Source of the DNA: JABFRJ01 sp963847145
GTDB lineage: Bacteria; Pseudomonadota; Alphaproteobacteria; Rhizobiales; Hyphomicrobiaceae
Direction of reading: 5' to 3'
Assembly: GCA_963847145.1 (NCBI GenBank)
Contig: CAWJYN010000001.1
Location: 1 to 64,000 of the forward strand
Length of the DNA: 64,000 bases
Below, piece after piece: positions 1-10,274 of this stretch. The notes below the pieces were generated by a model. That model saw nothing but the letters and a program-made list of their open reading frames with translations. It was not told the origin of the DNA and searched no databases. The stretch's first letter is position 1, and every line of letters begins with the position of its first letter. Both the position numbers and the translations under genes were made by a program.

Positions 1-35
1 GACGCAGCGAACGGCTCGCCTACGTTGCGCCGCCC

Positions 36-855
36 ATGCGCGTCGTCGACCTCGATCGGGACATGAGCGACGTCATCCCGACCGGGACGACGCGCGACAG
101 CCAGCTAGCTCTTCGAGCGCATGACCGAGCGTGACGCTCGCGCTGGCCGAGCCGCGCGCCGGGGCGGCGCGATCCTCGACGTCGCGAGCGGCTTCGGCCA
201 GGACTCGCTCGCGCTCGCCGCGCGCGGCGCGAGCGTGGTCGGCGCCGAGCCGTCGGCGCGCATGACGGCGCTGGGCGCAGCTCGTGTCCGCGAAGGCCGA
301 GCGGCGCGCGTCCCGAGCTGGGTGCGCGGCTGGTCCGACGCGCTGCCCGTTCGCCGTCGCAGAGCTTCGACGCGGTGATCTGCAAGGGCGCCATCGACCA
401 CTTCGACCGCCCGGAGCTCGCGATCGCCGAGATGGCGCGCGTCGACGCGGCCGCGGCGGCCGCGTGGTGCTCGCGATCGCGAACTTCGAGTCGCTCGCGT
501 GTCGCGCTCGCGCGCGCGCTCGACGCGTTCGCGGAGCGCTGGCGCGGCGCCGCGCCGCGCCGCGGGCGCCGTCACTACGACGTGCCGGCCGATCACTTCA
601 CGCGCTACGACCTCGGCCTGATGCGCGAGCAGGCCGGCGCGCTCGCTCGAGCTCGATGCGCGTGGTGGGCGTGTCGCTCGCGCTGGGGCTTCCGGTCCGT
701 GGACGCGCGCGCGTCGAGCGCCTGCCGCGCGCGCTGGCGTTCCGCGCTGCTTCAGACGCTCGACGCGCTCGCGCGCGCGGCTCGCCGTCGCTCGCCGACG
801 TCGTGGTGCTCGCGGTCGGTCCGCGCCGCGCGCGCTCGCAGCACGTCGCCGGTAG
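36..855 (+). CDS. class I SAM-dependent methyltransferase (frameshifted)
   Basis: Pieces of one Rossmann-fold methyltransferase appear in three frames. The SAM-binding motif I reads ILDVASGFGQDSLALAARGA near 172-231, followed by an acidic residue region (VVGAEPSARM), then the post-motif FDAVICKGAIDHFDRPELAI near 368-430. The likely N-terminus is MRVVDLDRDMSDVIPTGTTR from 36. A stop at 853-855 is the most natural end. At least four indels are needed to join the parts. The substrate is unknown; the neighbouring glycosyltransferases suggest glycan or lipid modification, which is inference. It converges with the glycosyltransferase on the other strand. Confidence 0.6.
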
Positions 856-2117
856 AGCGCCGCGGTCGCTGCCGCGACGCGCGGCCACGAGTAGGCCGCG
901 ACGATGCGCGCGCCGCGCTTCGCGCCCGAGCTCGCGCGCGCGCCTCGGGCTGCTCGAGCAGCGTCGCGATCCCCTTCGCGAGCGCGTCGGGATCGCCGGG
1001 CGGCACGAGCACGCCGCCGCCGCCCGTGCCCATCACCTCGGGCAGCGCGCCCGCGCGCCGTCGCGACGACCGGCGTGCCGCAGGCCATCGCCTCGGCCGC
1101 GGGCAGGCCGAAGCCCTCGTAGAGCGAGGGCACCACGACGAGCGACGCGCGCCGGTAGAGCCGCGACGCAGCTCGTCGGTCTCGACGCGCCCGGTGATGC
1201 GCAGCCGCTGCGGCGCAGCCGAGCTCGCGCGCGCAGCTCGCGCGCGTCGTTCTCCGGATGGTCTTCGTCGACGAGCGTCAGCGCGCACGTCCGGCGGCAG
1301 CTGCGCGAGCGCGTCGCACCAGCGTACGCGACGCCCTTGTTCGGGTCCGAGGCGCGGCCGACGCAGAGGAGCTCGCCCGGCACGCGCGCGACGCTCGGAG
1401 TCGGGCCGGAACAGCTCCGTGTCGAGCCCGTTGCCGAGCATGCGCAGCCGCTCGGGCGCGACGCGCGAAGTCGCGCCGGATCTCGCCGCGCGCTCGCCTG
1501 CGACGAGGTGAGGACGCGCGTCGAGGCGGCGCGCGACGAAGCGCCTGCATCCCGACCGGGTAGAACTCCATGGTGCCGAGCGGCCTCGCGAGAGCGTGCG
1601 GTCGCGCGCGAACGAGGCGCGCCGGTCGACCGAGAGCGGGTGGTGGATCGTCGTCACGACGGGCAGGCCGAGCGCGCGGATGCCGAGCAGGCCCCAGCCG
1701 AGGCACTGGACGTCGTGGACGAGGTCGTAGCGCTCGCCCGGCGCGCAGCCGCGCGCGCGACGCGCGCGGAACGCGCGCACGCTGAACGCGAAGGGCTCCG
1801 GGCAGGAAGCCGAAGCGGCTCGCGCCGAACTCCCAGAAGTCGAGCGGCTCGAAGAACCGCAGCGGATCGCGGCGCGGCAGGAAGTGCGGCGCAGTCGTGC
1901 ATGAACCACTTGCCCCAGAAGCGCTCGTTCGTGGAGCTCGCGTCACGCTCGCGGCGAACGGCATCGGGTCGGGGTAGGGCGGCCCGACGCAGCACGTCGA
2001 CTGCGTGCCCGAGCCGCGCGAGCTCGCGCGCGAGGAACCACAGGTAGATGCCCTGGCCGCCGCAGCTCATGTTGCCGCGGTAGCGCGGTGAAGCAGGATG
2101 CGCAGCGGCCGGCTCAC
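850..2117 (-). CDS. family 4 glycosyltransferase (GT-B fold, frameshifted)
   Basis: The N-terminus reads RYRGNMSCGGQGIYLWFLAR, the glycine-rich donor/acceptor loop of GT4 enzymes. The middle reads VHDVQCLGWGLLGIRALGLP and TTIHHPLSVDR, and the C-terminal nucleotide-sugar motif is VPSLYEGFGLPAAEAMACGT with the E-x7-E spacing of the family. The best start is a GTG at 2117 whose GTGA overlaps the stop of the upstream methyltransferase. The gene is broken by about six indels. It is closely similar in motif order to the glycosyltransferase at 2805-4086, so the two are probably tandem paralogues in a surface polysaccharide or glycolipid cluster. Confidence 0.7.
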
Positions 2118-2836
2118 GCCGGCGTCGCCTCGCGTACAGGACCAGGCTCTTCGGGCAGACGGTTCATCGAGCGCATTTCTCGAGCGGTCGAGCCAGCGGC
2201 GACATCGTCGCGCGGATCAGGAACAGCCGGTAGGCGCGCACGAGGCGGCGAGTCGTCGGCGCGCGGCAGCCCGACGACCGAGCGCAGCGCCCAGTACGGG
2301 CGTGTGGCAGCGCGTGGGCGAAGCCGACGCCGATCGGCGCGAGCCCGGCGTCGCGCGAGCGCCGCGCGCGAGATCGCGCGGGCGGAAGATGCGGATGTGG
2401 CCGCCCGGGCGACTCGAAGTAGTCGTCGCCGAGCCGCAGGTAGAGCTGCTCGCTGGTCGCGGTCGGGATCGTGACGGCCACGCGTGCCGCCCGGCTCGCA
2501 CCACGCGCGCGAGCTCGCGCGCCGCGCGCGCGGTAGTCGTGCACGTGCTCCATCACCTCGGAGCAGATCACGCGGTCGAAGCTGGCGTCCGCGAAGGGCA
2601 GCCGGAAGGCGTCGCCCTGCAGCATCGCGCCGAGCGAGCCGAGCTGCTCGCGCGCGCGCCGCGCAGCGGTCCGTGCGCGCGCTTGCGCAGCGACGGCGCG
2701 GTCGAGGTCGAGGCCGACCACGCGCGCGCCGCGCTCGAGCGCGCCGAAGCAGTGGCGTCCCTCGCCGCAGCCGGCGTCGAGGAGGCGGTCGCCCGGCGCC
2801 GACCTCAAGCCGCTCGAGATCGACGGTGAGCAGCAC
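2114..2836 (-). CDS. class I SAM-dependent methyltransferase (frameshifted)
   Basis: The protein starts at a GTG (2836) as VLLTVDLERL and shows motif I DRLLDAGCGEGRHCFGALE, an acidic motif II (VVGLDLD), and the motif FDRVICSEVMEHVHDY typical of methyltransferase family 11/UbiE-like enzymes. The C-terminal part includes LYLRLGDDYFESPG and ends at 2114, overlapping the next gene by four bases. It lies between two related glycosyltransferases on the same strand, suggesting it methylates a sugar or lipid intermediate of the same pathway; that role is inferred. Several indels interrupt the frame. Confidence 0.65.
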   Translation of the reverse strand: MLLTVDLERLEVGAGRPPPRRRLRRGTPLLRRARARRARGRPRPRPRRRCASARTDRCAARARAARLARRDAAGRRLPAALRGRQLRPRDLLRGDGARARLPRARRASSRAWCEPGGTRGRHDPDRDQRAALPAARRRLLRVARAATSASSARAISRAALARRRARADRRRLRPRAATRPYWALRSVVGLPRADDSPPRARLPAVPDPRDDVAAGSTAREMRSMNRLPEEPGPVREATPA

Positions 2837-4086
2837 GCAGCGTCTCCTCGAAGCACCTCGACGAGCTGCGCGGCGGCGTCGCGCCAGCGGAACACGCGCT
2901 GCGACGCGCGCGCGCGCGGCGCGGCCCATCGCGCGCAGCGCGCGCCGGGTCGGCGAGCACGCTCGGCGATCGCGGCGGCGAGCGCGCGCGGATCGCGCGG
3001 CGGCACGAGCCGGCCCGCGCTGGCCGTCGGTGCCCGACCACCTCGGGCAGCGCGCCCGCGGCGTTCGCGATCACCGGCAGCCCGCACGCCATCGCCTCGC
3101 TCGCCGGGAAGCCGAAGCCCTCGAAGAAGCGACGGCACCACCGCGGCGCGCGCGGTCGAGTACTGCGCGCACCAGCTCGGGCAGCTCGAGCAAGCGCGCG
3201 CTGCGAGCACCACGCGGTCGCTCGAGCCCGTACTTGCGCGATGAGGCGCGGCACGAGGCCGTGCTCGGGAATGCGGCCGTCGACGATCTTGAGCGTGACG
3301 TGCTCGGGCAGCAGCGCCATCGCCTCGAGCAGCGTGCCGATGCCCTTCTTGCGGTCCTCGGTGCGGCCGACGAAGAGCAGGTCGGTCTCGCTTGCGCTGG
3401 CCCGGCGATCGGCGCGGAAGAGCTCGGCGTCGGTGCCGTTGTAGACGACCGCGACCTCCTTCTCCGGGATGCCGAAGTAGCGCTCGATCTCGCGCCGCGA
3501 CGCCTCGCTCACCGTCACGATGCGCGTCGAGCCGCGGCGCCACCTGCTGCTGCATCAAGAGCGGGAAGTAGAGCGTGCGCTTGACCTTCTTCACGAAGCG
3601 CGGGTCGATCGCGAAGTCCGCCTCGCGGTCGATGTGCAGCGGGTGGTGGATCACCGAGACCACCGGCATGCCGGTCGCCTGCGGATGCCGAGCAGGCCCC
3701 ACGAGAGGCACTGGTTGTCGAACACGACGTCGAAGCGGTGGCGTGCGCTGCAGCTCGCGCCAGCGCAGCAGCAGGCGCAGCGCCGAAGGTCTGCATCTCG
3801 GGGAAGACGCCGAAGCGCGAGACGCCGAGCTCCCAGAGGTGAGCGGCTCGAGAGCAGCCGCACGGGCGTCTCGCGCGCGCCCACTCGGGCATGCGGCAAG
3901 CCGAACACGTTCTGCGTTCGGGATCTCGTGCAGCGGGATGCCGGGGTCGAGCGCGGGCAGCGGCGGCCCCGCGATCACGTGCACGTCGTGGCCGGCGCGC
4001 TGCCACTCGCGCGCGAGGTAGGCGGCGTAGATGCCCTGGCCGCCGCAGTACATGTTGCCGCGATAGGTGAGCAGCGCGATGCGCAC
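2805..4086 (-). CDS. family 4 glycosyltransferase (GT-B fold, frameshifted)
   Basis: It starts at GTG 4086 as MRIALLTYRGNMYCGGQGIY, the GGQG loop of GT4 enzymes. Further motifs are VSVIHHPLHIDREADFAIDP, MTVSEASRREIERYFGIPEK, LLFVGRTEDRKKGIGTLLEA (the second Rossmann domain entry) and FFEGFGFPASEAMACGLPVI with the nucleotide-sugar-binding glutamates. The most plausible end is the stop at 2805, overlapping the following methyltransferase start by about 30 bases. The start lies 13 bases after the stop of the small membrane protein, so these minus-strand genes look like one operon. Frame is lost several times. Confidence 0.72.
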
Positions 4087-4099
4087 GGCGAGCGCTCGG

Positions 4100-4370
4100 C
4101 TACCGCGAAGCGTTCGGAGGTCTGGCGGCGGCGCGGTCTGCGGCCGGCGCGGCGGCGCGACCGTCCGCCTCGGGCTCGACCTGGACGGTCGCGATCGTCC
4201 AGCCGACCCAGAAGGTGAGGCCGAGCACGAAGAACACGAGCGATCGCGACCGGGATCGCGAGCGCCCAGTAGCTGCCGCTGCAGGAGGCCGAGCAGGAAG
4301 AGCAGCGCCGACGACGACGGCGCCGGCGCAGATCAGCGCGCCCTGGTTGCGGGATGATTCGGTGGGTCAT
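4100..4370 (-). CDS. small two-TM membrane protein
   Basis: An unrecognised protein of about 90 residues starting MTHRIIPQ. Joining frames gives a first hydrophobic helix ALICAGAVVVGALLFLLGLL and a second FVLGLTFWVGWTIATVQV, followed by an acidic and proline/alanine-rich tail ending PPNASR before a TAG at 4100-4102. It is the first gene of the minus-strand glycosyltransferase operon and ends 13 bases before the next start. Two or three indels must be assumed. No function can be assigned; a membrane partner of the glycosyltransferases is possible. Confidence 0.45.
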
Positions 4371-4477
4371 CGGCGGGGGGCTCCTTCGCGATCGGGCGCG
4401 CGAGTCTGCGAGGTCGTCGACTGCCGGGTGTCAATCGAGGGTCGCCGGCGCGCTCCGCGCGCGTATGCTCTGCGCGC

Positions 4478-5685
4478 CATGCGCGTGATCGGCCTGATGT
4501 CGGGGACCTCGGCGGACGGCGTCGACGCGGCGCTCGTCGAGTGGCCCGACGGCGCGGCGGCGCGGCCGTTCCGGCTGCTCGCGTTCCGCGAGGAGCCGCT
4601 TCGAGCCGCGCGCTGCAGCGACCGCATCCACCGGCTCGCGGCGGGGCGCTTGCCGGCGCCGGAGGTGCTGCGCGAGCTCGCCGGCGCTCGACGTCGCTGC
4701 TCGGCGAGCGCTTCGCCGCGGCGGCGCGCGGCGGTGGCGCGCGCAGGCGGGCGTCGCGCTCGCGCGCGATCGACGCGATCGCCTCGCACGGGCAGACCGT
4801 CGGCGCACCATCCCGGAGCTGCGCGCGACGCTCCAGATCGGCGATCCGTCGCGTGATCGCCGAGCGCACCGGCTGCACGACGGTCGCCGACTTCCGCCCG
4901 CGCGACTCGCGGCGGGCGGCGAGGGCGCGCCGCTCGCGCCGTTCTTCCACTTCGCGGCGCTCGCCGATCCCGCGCGAGAGTCGCGCGCGGTGCTGAACCT
5001 CGGCGGCATCGCGAACGTGACCTGGCTGCCGCGCGGCGGCGGCGCCCGACGACGTGGTCGCCTTCGACGTCGGCCCCGCCAACGCGCTGCTCGACGGCGT
5101 CGTGCGCGCGCGCAGCGGACGGCCGCGAGCGCATGGACCGCGACGGCGCGCGCGCGCGCCGCGGCCGCGTCGACGCGGCGCTGCTCGCGCGCGCTGCTCG
5201 ACGACGAGTTCCTGCGCCGCGCCGCCGCCGAAGTCGCACCGGGCGCGAGCGCTACGGGCTCGGCCGAGGCGCGAGGCGCTCGCGCGCGCGAGTGGCGCGC
5301 GGCGGGCCGCGCGGCCGACGATCTGCGTCGCGACGCTCGTCGCGTTCACCGCGCGAGGCCGTCGCGCGCGCGTGCCGCGACTTCCTGGCGCCGCGGCGCG
5401 CTCGAGCGGCTGCTCGTCGGCGGCGGCGGCGCGCGCAACCCGGCGCTGATGGACGCGCTCGCGCGCGGCGCTGCCCGGGCGCCGCGTCGAGCCGATCGAC
5501 GCGCACGGCGTGCCCGGCCGACGCCGCCGAGGCGATGGCGTTCTCGCTGCTGGGCCGCAACGCGCTGCTCGGCCTGCCCGAACCACCTGCCGCGCTGCAC
5601 CGGCGCGCGCGCGCCGCGCGTGCTCGGCGAGATCGTCGCCGGGCCGGGCGAGCTGCGCTCGGCGCTCAGAGCTTCGATCGACTGA
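4478..5685 (+). CDS. anmK: anhydro-N-acetylmuramic acid kinase AnmK (frameshifted)
   Basis: AnmK converts 1,6-anhydro-MurNAc to MurNAc-6-phosphate during peptidoglycan recycling in the cytosol. The start MRVIGLMSGTSADGVDAALV is the family signature. Further hallmarks are AIASHGQTV, RTGCTTVADFRPRD, VLNLGGIANVTWLPRGG, VVAFDVGPANALLDGVV and the C-terminal LLVGGGGARNPALMDALARG. The total span of about 400 codons fits the family (roughly 370-390). At least five indels break the frame; some sites look like lost GC dinucleotides. It converges with the MBL-fold gene and overlaps its end by 20 bases. Recycling genes murU-like and amgK-like lie just beyond. Confidence 0.85.
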
Positions 5686-6432
5686 GCCCGTCGTCGGCGG
5701 TCTCGAAGCTCGCAGCTGGCCGCGCGCGCTCGCTCATCGCCGCGCCGAGGTGCGTGAGCACGATGCCGCCCGCAGTCGAAGCGCGGCGCCGCGCGTCGAC
5801 CAGCTCCTCGAGGCTCAGGTGGTACTCGAAGCTCGGCGCGTGCGAAGGTGCACTCGCAGAGGAACAGGTCGGCGCCGCGCGACCTGGCGCGGGAGCTCGT
5901 CGAACCAGCCGGTGTCGCCCGAGTAGGCGATGCGCCGCCCGCCCGCCTCGGCACCAGCAGGCCGTGCGGGCAGCGAGTCGGGCTGGTGGTGCGTCGCGAA
6001 GCGCGCGACGCTGCAGCCGGGCCGATCTCGCACGCGCGCGCCCGGCGGCAGCTCGTCGAACGCGAGCGCGAAGCCGAGCTCGCGCTCGTCGAGCGCGTGG
6101 CCGAGCGCCGCGGCCGCGTCGCGCACGCGCGCCTCGACGCCGGGCGGCCCGGCGACGCGCGAGCGGGCGGCGGCGCCGTCCTCGTAGAGCGCGGCGAGCA
6201 GCAGCGCCGGGATGCCGCCGAAGTGGTCGCCGTGGAAGTGGGAGACCAGCGATCGCGTCGATCTCGTCGCGCGCGATGCCGAGCGCGCGCGAGGCCGGTG
6301 GCCGTGGTCGGCGCCGCAGTCGAGCAGCACGCTGCCGCTCGCGGCGCGCGCACCAGGAGCGCCGACTGGCGCCGGCCGCCGGCGCCGAAGGCGTCGCTGG
6401 TGCCGACGAAGACGACCTCGACGCGCGCTCAC
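5666..6432 (-). CDS. MBL-fold hydrolase (RNase Z/arylsulfatase-like)
   Basis: A metallo-beta-lactamase fold protein of about 255 residues. The first strand reads VEVVFVGTSDAFGAGG, then LLDCGADH, the metal motif SHFHGDHFGGIPALLLAALY (HxHxDH), later FATHHQPDS, RIAYSGDTGWFDEL (metal-binding Asp) and VLTHLG near the end. The GTG start at 6432 overlaps the stop of the nucleotidyltransferase gene by four bases, so the two are translationally coupled. RNase Z-like phosphodiesterases and other hydrolases share these motifs; the substrate is not clear. Two or more indels. Confidence 0.7.
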
Positions 6433-7387
6433 GCGCGGCCTCGCTCCGCGTCGGCGCCACGCGCGTGGAACGCGCCGCCCGCGAAGACGCCGTCGCTGCG
6501 CCGCGAAGCCCGGCGGGCACGCGCTCGCCGTCCCACACCACGGCGCGTCGAGGCGGGCGCCGGCGCCGAGCGTCGGCGCCGGCGCCGATCACGAGATCGC
6601 GGCGTCGAAGCGCGCGCCCGGCCGCGCGCGCACGCGCGTCGGCGTCGAGGTACGAGAGCGCGCGGCGGGCGAGGTTCGCGGCGAGGTACTCGGCCGGCGT
6701 CCCGACCGGCTCCCAGACGCACGCGTCGGGCGCGACGCAGCTCGCCGCGGATGTCGTGCGCGCCGCGCGCGAGCCGCGGCGCCACCAGTCGTCGAGGTGC
6801 GAGAACACCTCGCGCGTCCGGCAGCGAGTCGAAGGCGCGCGCGGCGACGACGTTCACGCCAGGCGTAGACGCCCGGCCGCGACTCTCGCCGCCGAGGTCG
6901 AAGCGACGCGCGATGCGCCGCACGCGCCCGCTCGGCATCGACGCCGATCGTACCGAAGCTCGCGCCGCGCGCGGGTCCTCGCGCAGCAGCGAGCGTCGCG
7001 GCGTCGCCGCGCTGCGCGGTGCCGCGCGAGCAGCGCGGCGAGGTCGAGGTCGAGGAGCATGTCGCCCGCCGATCAGCAGGCACGGGTCGCTCTCGCGCAG
7101 GAAGGCCGCGGCGCGGCGGATGCCGCCGCCCGTGTCGAGCAGCTCGCGCTCGTCGGAGAAGCGCAGCGCGAGGCCCGGCGGCGCGCCAGCCTCGGCGGCG
7201 GCCGCGAGTCAGCGTCGGGCAGGTGGTGGACGTTGACGACCACCTCGCGCACGCCGTGGCGCGCGAGCAGCGCGAGCGGGTAGGCGACGAGCGGGAGCCG
7301 CGCACCGGCAGCGCCGGCTTCGGCACGCAGCGTCGTGAGCGGGCGCAGCCGCGTGCCGAGCCCGGCGGCGACGATCATCGCGCGCAT
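6429..7387 (-). CDS. sugar-1-phosphate nucleotidyltransferase, MurU-like (frameshifted)
   Basis: The start MRAMIVAAGLGTRLRPLTTL is the pyrophosphorylase motif of NTP-transferases. It is followed by a PLVAYPLALLARHGVREVVV segment and VNVHHLPD, matching MurU/mannose-1-phosphate guanylyltransferase-type proteins. Later pieces include LLDLDLAALL, GVYAW and VFSHLDDWWRRG, and a tail with WEPVGTPAEYLAANL. MurU makes UDP-MurNAc from MurNAc-1-phosphate. The assignment rests on the adjacent amgK-like gene, with which murU is paired in Pseudomonas; generic sugar nucleotidyltransferase is the fallback. The ATG at 7387 overlaps the end of the kinase gene. Broken by several indels. Confidence 0.65.
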
Positions 7388-8468
7388 GGCGCTCCGGCAG
7401 CTCGCGCGACCAGCTCGGCGAGGTCGCGCGAGGCGCGGCGTCGGCGGCGCGCGACGCGCGGCGGCGCGCGCGCGCACGCAGCGCGCAGCGTGCGCGCGGC
7501 GCGAAGCGGCAGCCACGCGCGTCGCCGCGCGCGCGCGACGCGTGAGAAGCAGCGCGTGGTCCTTGCCCTTGCGCGTGAGCGTCAGCAGGTCGAAGCGCAC
7601 GCGCGAAGGTCGTCGGCGGCGGGCGCGTCGGGCAGCGCGGGGCGCACGCGTCCGCGAGCTGCGGCGCGACCTCGGCGTCGGGCAGCTCGACGTAGGAGTC
7701 GCGCAGCAGGCAGACGAGGTCGTACTCGGGCGGCGCGAGCAAGGCGCCCTGGAGGTCGATCATCGCGAGCCGCGCGCCGGTCGGCGCCGCGCGCACGATG
7801 CAGGTTCTTGCTCTGGAGGTCGCGGTGCGCGAGCCGCTGCGGCGCGCCTCGCGCCGTCGCGCCGCGACGGCGTCGAAGGCCGCGCACACGGCGTCGCGCT
7901 CGGCGCGGCCGTGGCGGCGCGCCCGAGCGCCGCCGGCAGGCCGCTGCGTCGCGAAGCAGCTCGCCTTGTACGCGGAGCAGCGCCGCGTCGAGCCGGCGCG
8001 CCGAAGGCCGGCACGCGGCCGCCCGGATCGGCGAGGCGCTGGAGCCGCGGCACGAGCGCGCATGCCTCCTCGTAGAGCGCGCGCCGCTCGCGCTGCGTCG
8101 GCCGCTCCGACGCACGCTCGCGCGAGCGAGGCGTCGCCGAGCGTCCTCGAGCAGCTCGATGCCGCGCGCGGCGTCGCCGCCGAGCCGCCGCGGCACCGGC
8201 AGGCCCGCGCGCTTCGAGGAGCGTGCGCAGCGGCTCGAGCGGCGGCTCGGGCGGCACGCCGGCGGGCGGCCGCCGGATCCTCGCCGCGCTCGACGCGCGC
8301 GATCAGCGTCGCGGGCGCGCCGCTGCGAGCGTCACGCGGTAGAAGCGCCGCAGGCCGAGGCCGCCGCCGCTGAGCCGCTCGATGCGCGCGACGTCGGCGC
8401 CCGGTCGCTGCGCGCACGAGCGCGCGCAGCTCGTCTCGATGCCGACGCACGGATCGCCGCGCGCTCAC
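7374..8468 (-). CDS. aminoglycoside phosphotransferase-family kinase, AmgK-like (frameshifted)
   Basis: The catalytic loop reads LAHRDLQSKNL and the metal motif MIDLQGALLAPPEYDLVCLL, followed by RDSYVELPDAEV. This pattern (HRD..S.NL, then IDfQ.A..GP..YDL..LLRD.Y) is that of AmgK, the N-acetylmuramate/GlcNAc anomeric kinase of the AmgK-MurU recycling route. The N-terminal lobe reads APATLIARVERGEDP. A GTG at 8468, eight bases after the upstream stop, is a plausible start; the end runs into the start of the murU-like gene. Frame is broken several times. It feeds MurNAc-1-phosphate to the downstream nucleotidyltransferase, as known for the pair in Pseudomonas. Confidence 0.68.
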
Positions 8469-8475
8469 GCGACGC

Positions 8476-9814
8476 TCAGCCGAAGAAGCGTGACACGCGG
8501 CCGTGGCGACGGCGAAGCCGGCGACGTCGCCGCCAGGCAGGCGCGCAGCGCGTGGCGGCCGTCGCGCACGCGCGCCGCGCCGAGGTAGACGCGTGAGCAC
8601 GTAGAAGGTGGTCTCGGTCGAGCCCTGGAGCGTGCCGGCGAGCATGCCGATGAAGGAGTCGGGGCCGTGCGCCTTCATGATCTCGACCATCACGCCGAAG
8701 GCGCCCGAGCCCGAGAGCGGCCGCAGCAGCGCCATCGGCAGCGCCTCGGCCGGGAAGCCGATCGGCCGCGTCACGGGATCGAGCGCGCGCGACCAGCGCG
8801 TCGAGCGCGCCCGACGCGCGGAACATCGCGACCGCGACCAGGATCAGCACCAGGAACGGGACGATGCGCACGCGCGACGTCGAGCGCCTCGCGCGCGCCC
8901 TCGATCGGCGACCTCGTAGACGCGCACGCGGCCGCGCGAGCCCGACCAGCAGCAGAAGCGCGATCAGCAGACGGGGAGCAGCCACGAGCCGAAGGTGTCG
9001 CGCGGCGAGCTCGGCAGCGGCGGCGCGTCGCGGCGTGCATCGCGACGATGCGCGGACGAGCGCGACGCCGAGCAGCGCGACGAGCGCCGAAGCATCACGA
9101 GCTGCGCGGCCGCGCGTCGCGGGCTGCGCTTCGGTCGCGGCGGCGCGCGTCGATCGCGGCGCGGCGAGCTCGCGTCGGCGTCCGCCTGCGGCTGCGGCTG
9201 CGCCGAGCGCGAGCGCAGGTCGCCGCGCGGCGCGGAAGATCGGGCAGCCGGCGCAGCGCGAAGCAGAGCAGGACCGCGGTGCCCGTCGAGCGGTGGTGGC
9301 GAGCAGCGTGGGGATCCAGATCGCGTCGGGCGCCGCCGAGCCTGCTGGCGCGCACGCGCGATCACGCCGAGCGGCAACAGCGAGACGCTCGTCGCGTTGA
9401 TGGCGAGGAAGAGCACCATCGAGTCGCTGGCGCACGCCGGCGTGCGGTTCAGCGTCTGCAGCTCGGTCATCGCCTTCAGGCCGAACGGCGTCGCGGCGTT
9501 GCCGAGGCCGAGCACGTTCGACGCGAGGTTCATGATCATCGCGCCCATCGCCGGATGATCGGTGGGCACGTCGGGGAAGAGCCGGCGCAGGAGCGGCGCG
9601 AGCGCGCGCGCTGCACGGCGCGCAGCAGCCCGCCTTCGTGCGCGACGCGCATCAGTCCGAGGAAGAGCGCCATCACGCCGACGAGGCCGATCACGAGCTC
9701 GACGGCGTCTCGCGCGCCGCCGATCGCCGCCATCTTCACGGCATCCATGCGGCCCGTGAAGGCGGCGTAGACGACCGACGTGAGCATCAGGCCGAGCCAG
9801 ATGCCGTTGAGCAA
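8476..9814 (-). CDS. fused SpmA/SpmB nucleoside-recognition membrane protein
   Basis: A polytopic inner-membrane protein of about 440 codons with the SpmA half first. Its start reads MLNGIWLGLMLTSVVYAAFT (TTG codon, preceded by a strong GAGGGGGG ribosome site), then VELVIGLVGVMALFLGLMRV and MIMNLASNVLGLGNAATPFG. The SpmB half includes VRIVPFLVLILVAVAMFRAS and MVEIMKAHGPDSFIGMLAGT and ends RFFG. Both halves carry the gate/nucleoside-recognition domain. In spore formers these are separate maturation proteins; fused forms are widespread in non-sporulating proteobacteria with unknown transport role. Several indels. Confidence 0.75.
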
Positions 9815-9910
9815 CGCACCCCCCTCGCGCGGCTCGTTGGCCGGCGCGGAAACTCGGAGATACGGCGCGTCGAGTCAAGGCTCCGCGGGAGAGGCGCCGC
9901 GCTCAGAACG

Positions 9911-9949
9911 AAACAGAGCCGGAGTGGTCGCGCCGCTCCGGCTCTGTTT
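9911..9949. terminator. rho-independent terminator hairpin
   Basis: Perfect 14-base arms AAACAGAGCCGGAG (9911-9924) and CTCCGGCTCTGTTT (9936-9949) with an 11-base loop, giving A-rich and T-rich edges on both strands, so it could act bidirectionally. It sits between the SpmAB gene start and the XRE gene end, and would terminate the minus-strand XRE transcript. Confidence 0.8.
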
Positions 9950-10054
9950 GGAAGCATCGGCACCTGACGATTGGTCCGCTGGCTCGTCGACTCCGCTCCG
10001 CGCGGGCTTCGACTCCGCTCCGCTGCGCGTCGGCCGACTTCCCGAGTCGGCCTG

Positions 10055-10274
10055 CTAGCGGCCGCTGCGCTTCATGCGACCCGTGCCCAGCAGAAGCCAG
10101 TCGAGGGACACGTTTCTCCTTGATCGCGAGCGTGATCAGGAAGTCCGCATGCGGCGTCGTTCCATTCTCGTAGCGGTTCACGTTCTGCTGGAACACGCCG
10201 AGCTCGCGCGCGAACTGGCGCTGCGAGCGGTCGCCGCGTACCTGCGCGAGCCGCTCGGGCAGCTTCTTCTTCAT
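10055..10274 (-). CDS. XRE-family helix-turn-helix regulator
   Basis: A short DNA-binding protein of about 73 residues. It starts MKKKLPERLAQVRGDRSQRQ and shows the HTH FARELGVFQQNVNRYENGTT, typical of Cro/CI-type repressors, then HADFLITLAIKEK. One indel near 10,110 must be corrected to reach the usual end VSLDWLLLGTGRMKRSGR before the TAG at 10055-10057. In-frame ATGs upstream (for example near 10,298) are possible alternatives. The target is unknown. Confidence 0.7.

Noticed and set aside
284..2047. Long plus-strand frame of 587 codons opposite the first glycosyltransferase
   Set aside because: Almost only R, A, S and P; a consequence of very high GC. The minus strand carries clear GT4 motifs.
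5133..7283. Plus-strand frame of 716 codons across anmK, MBL and murU-like genes
   Set aside because: Arginine/alanine-rich with no domain; anmK and the minus-strand genes explain the region.
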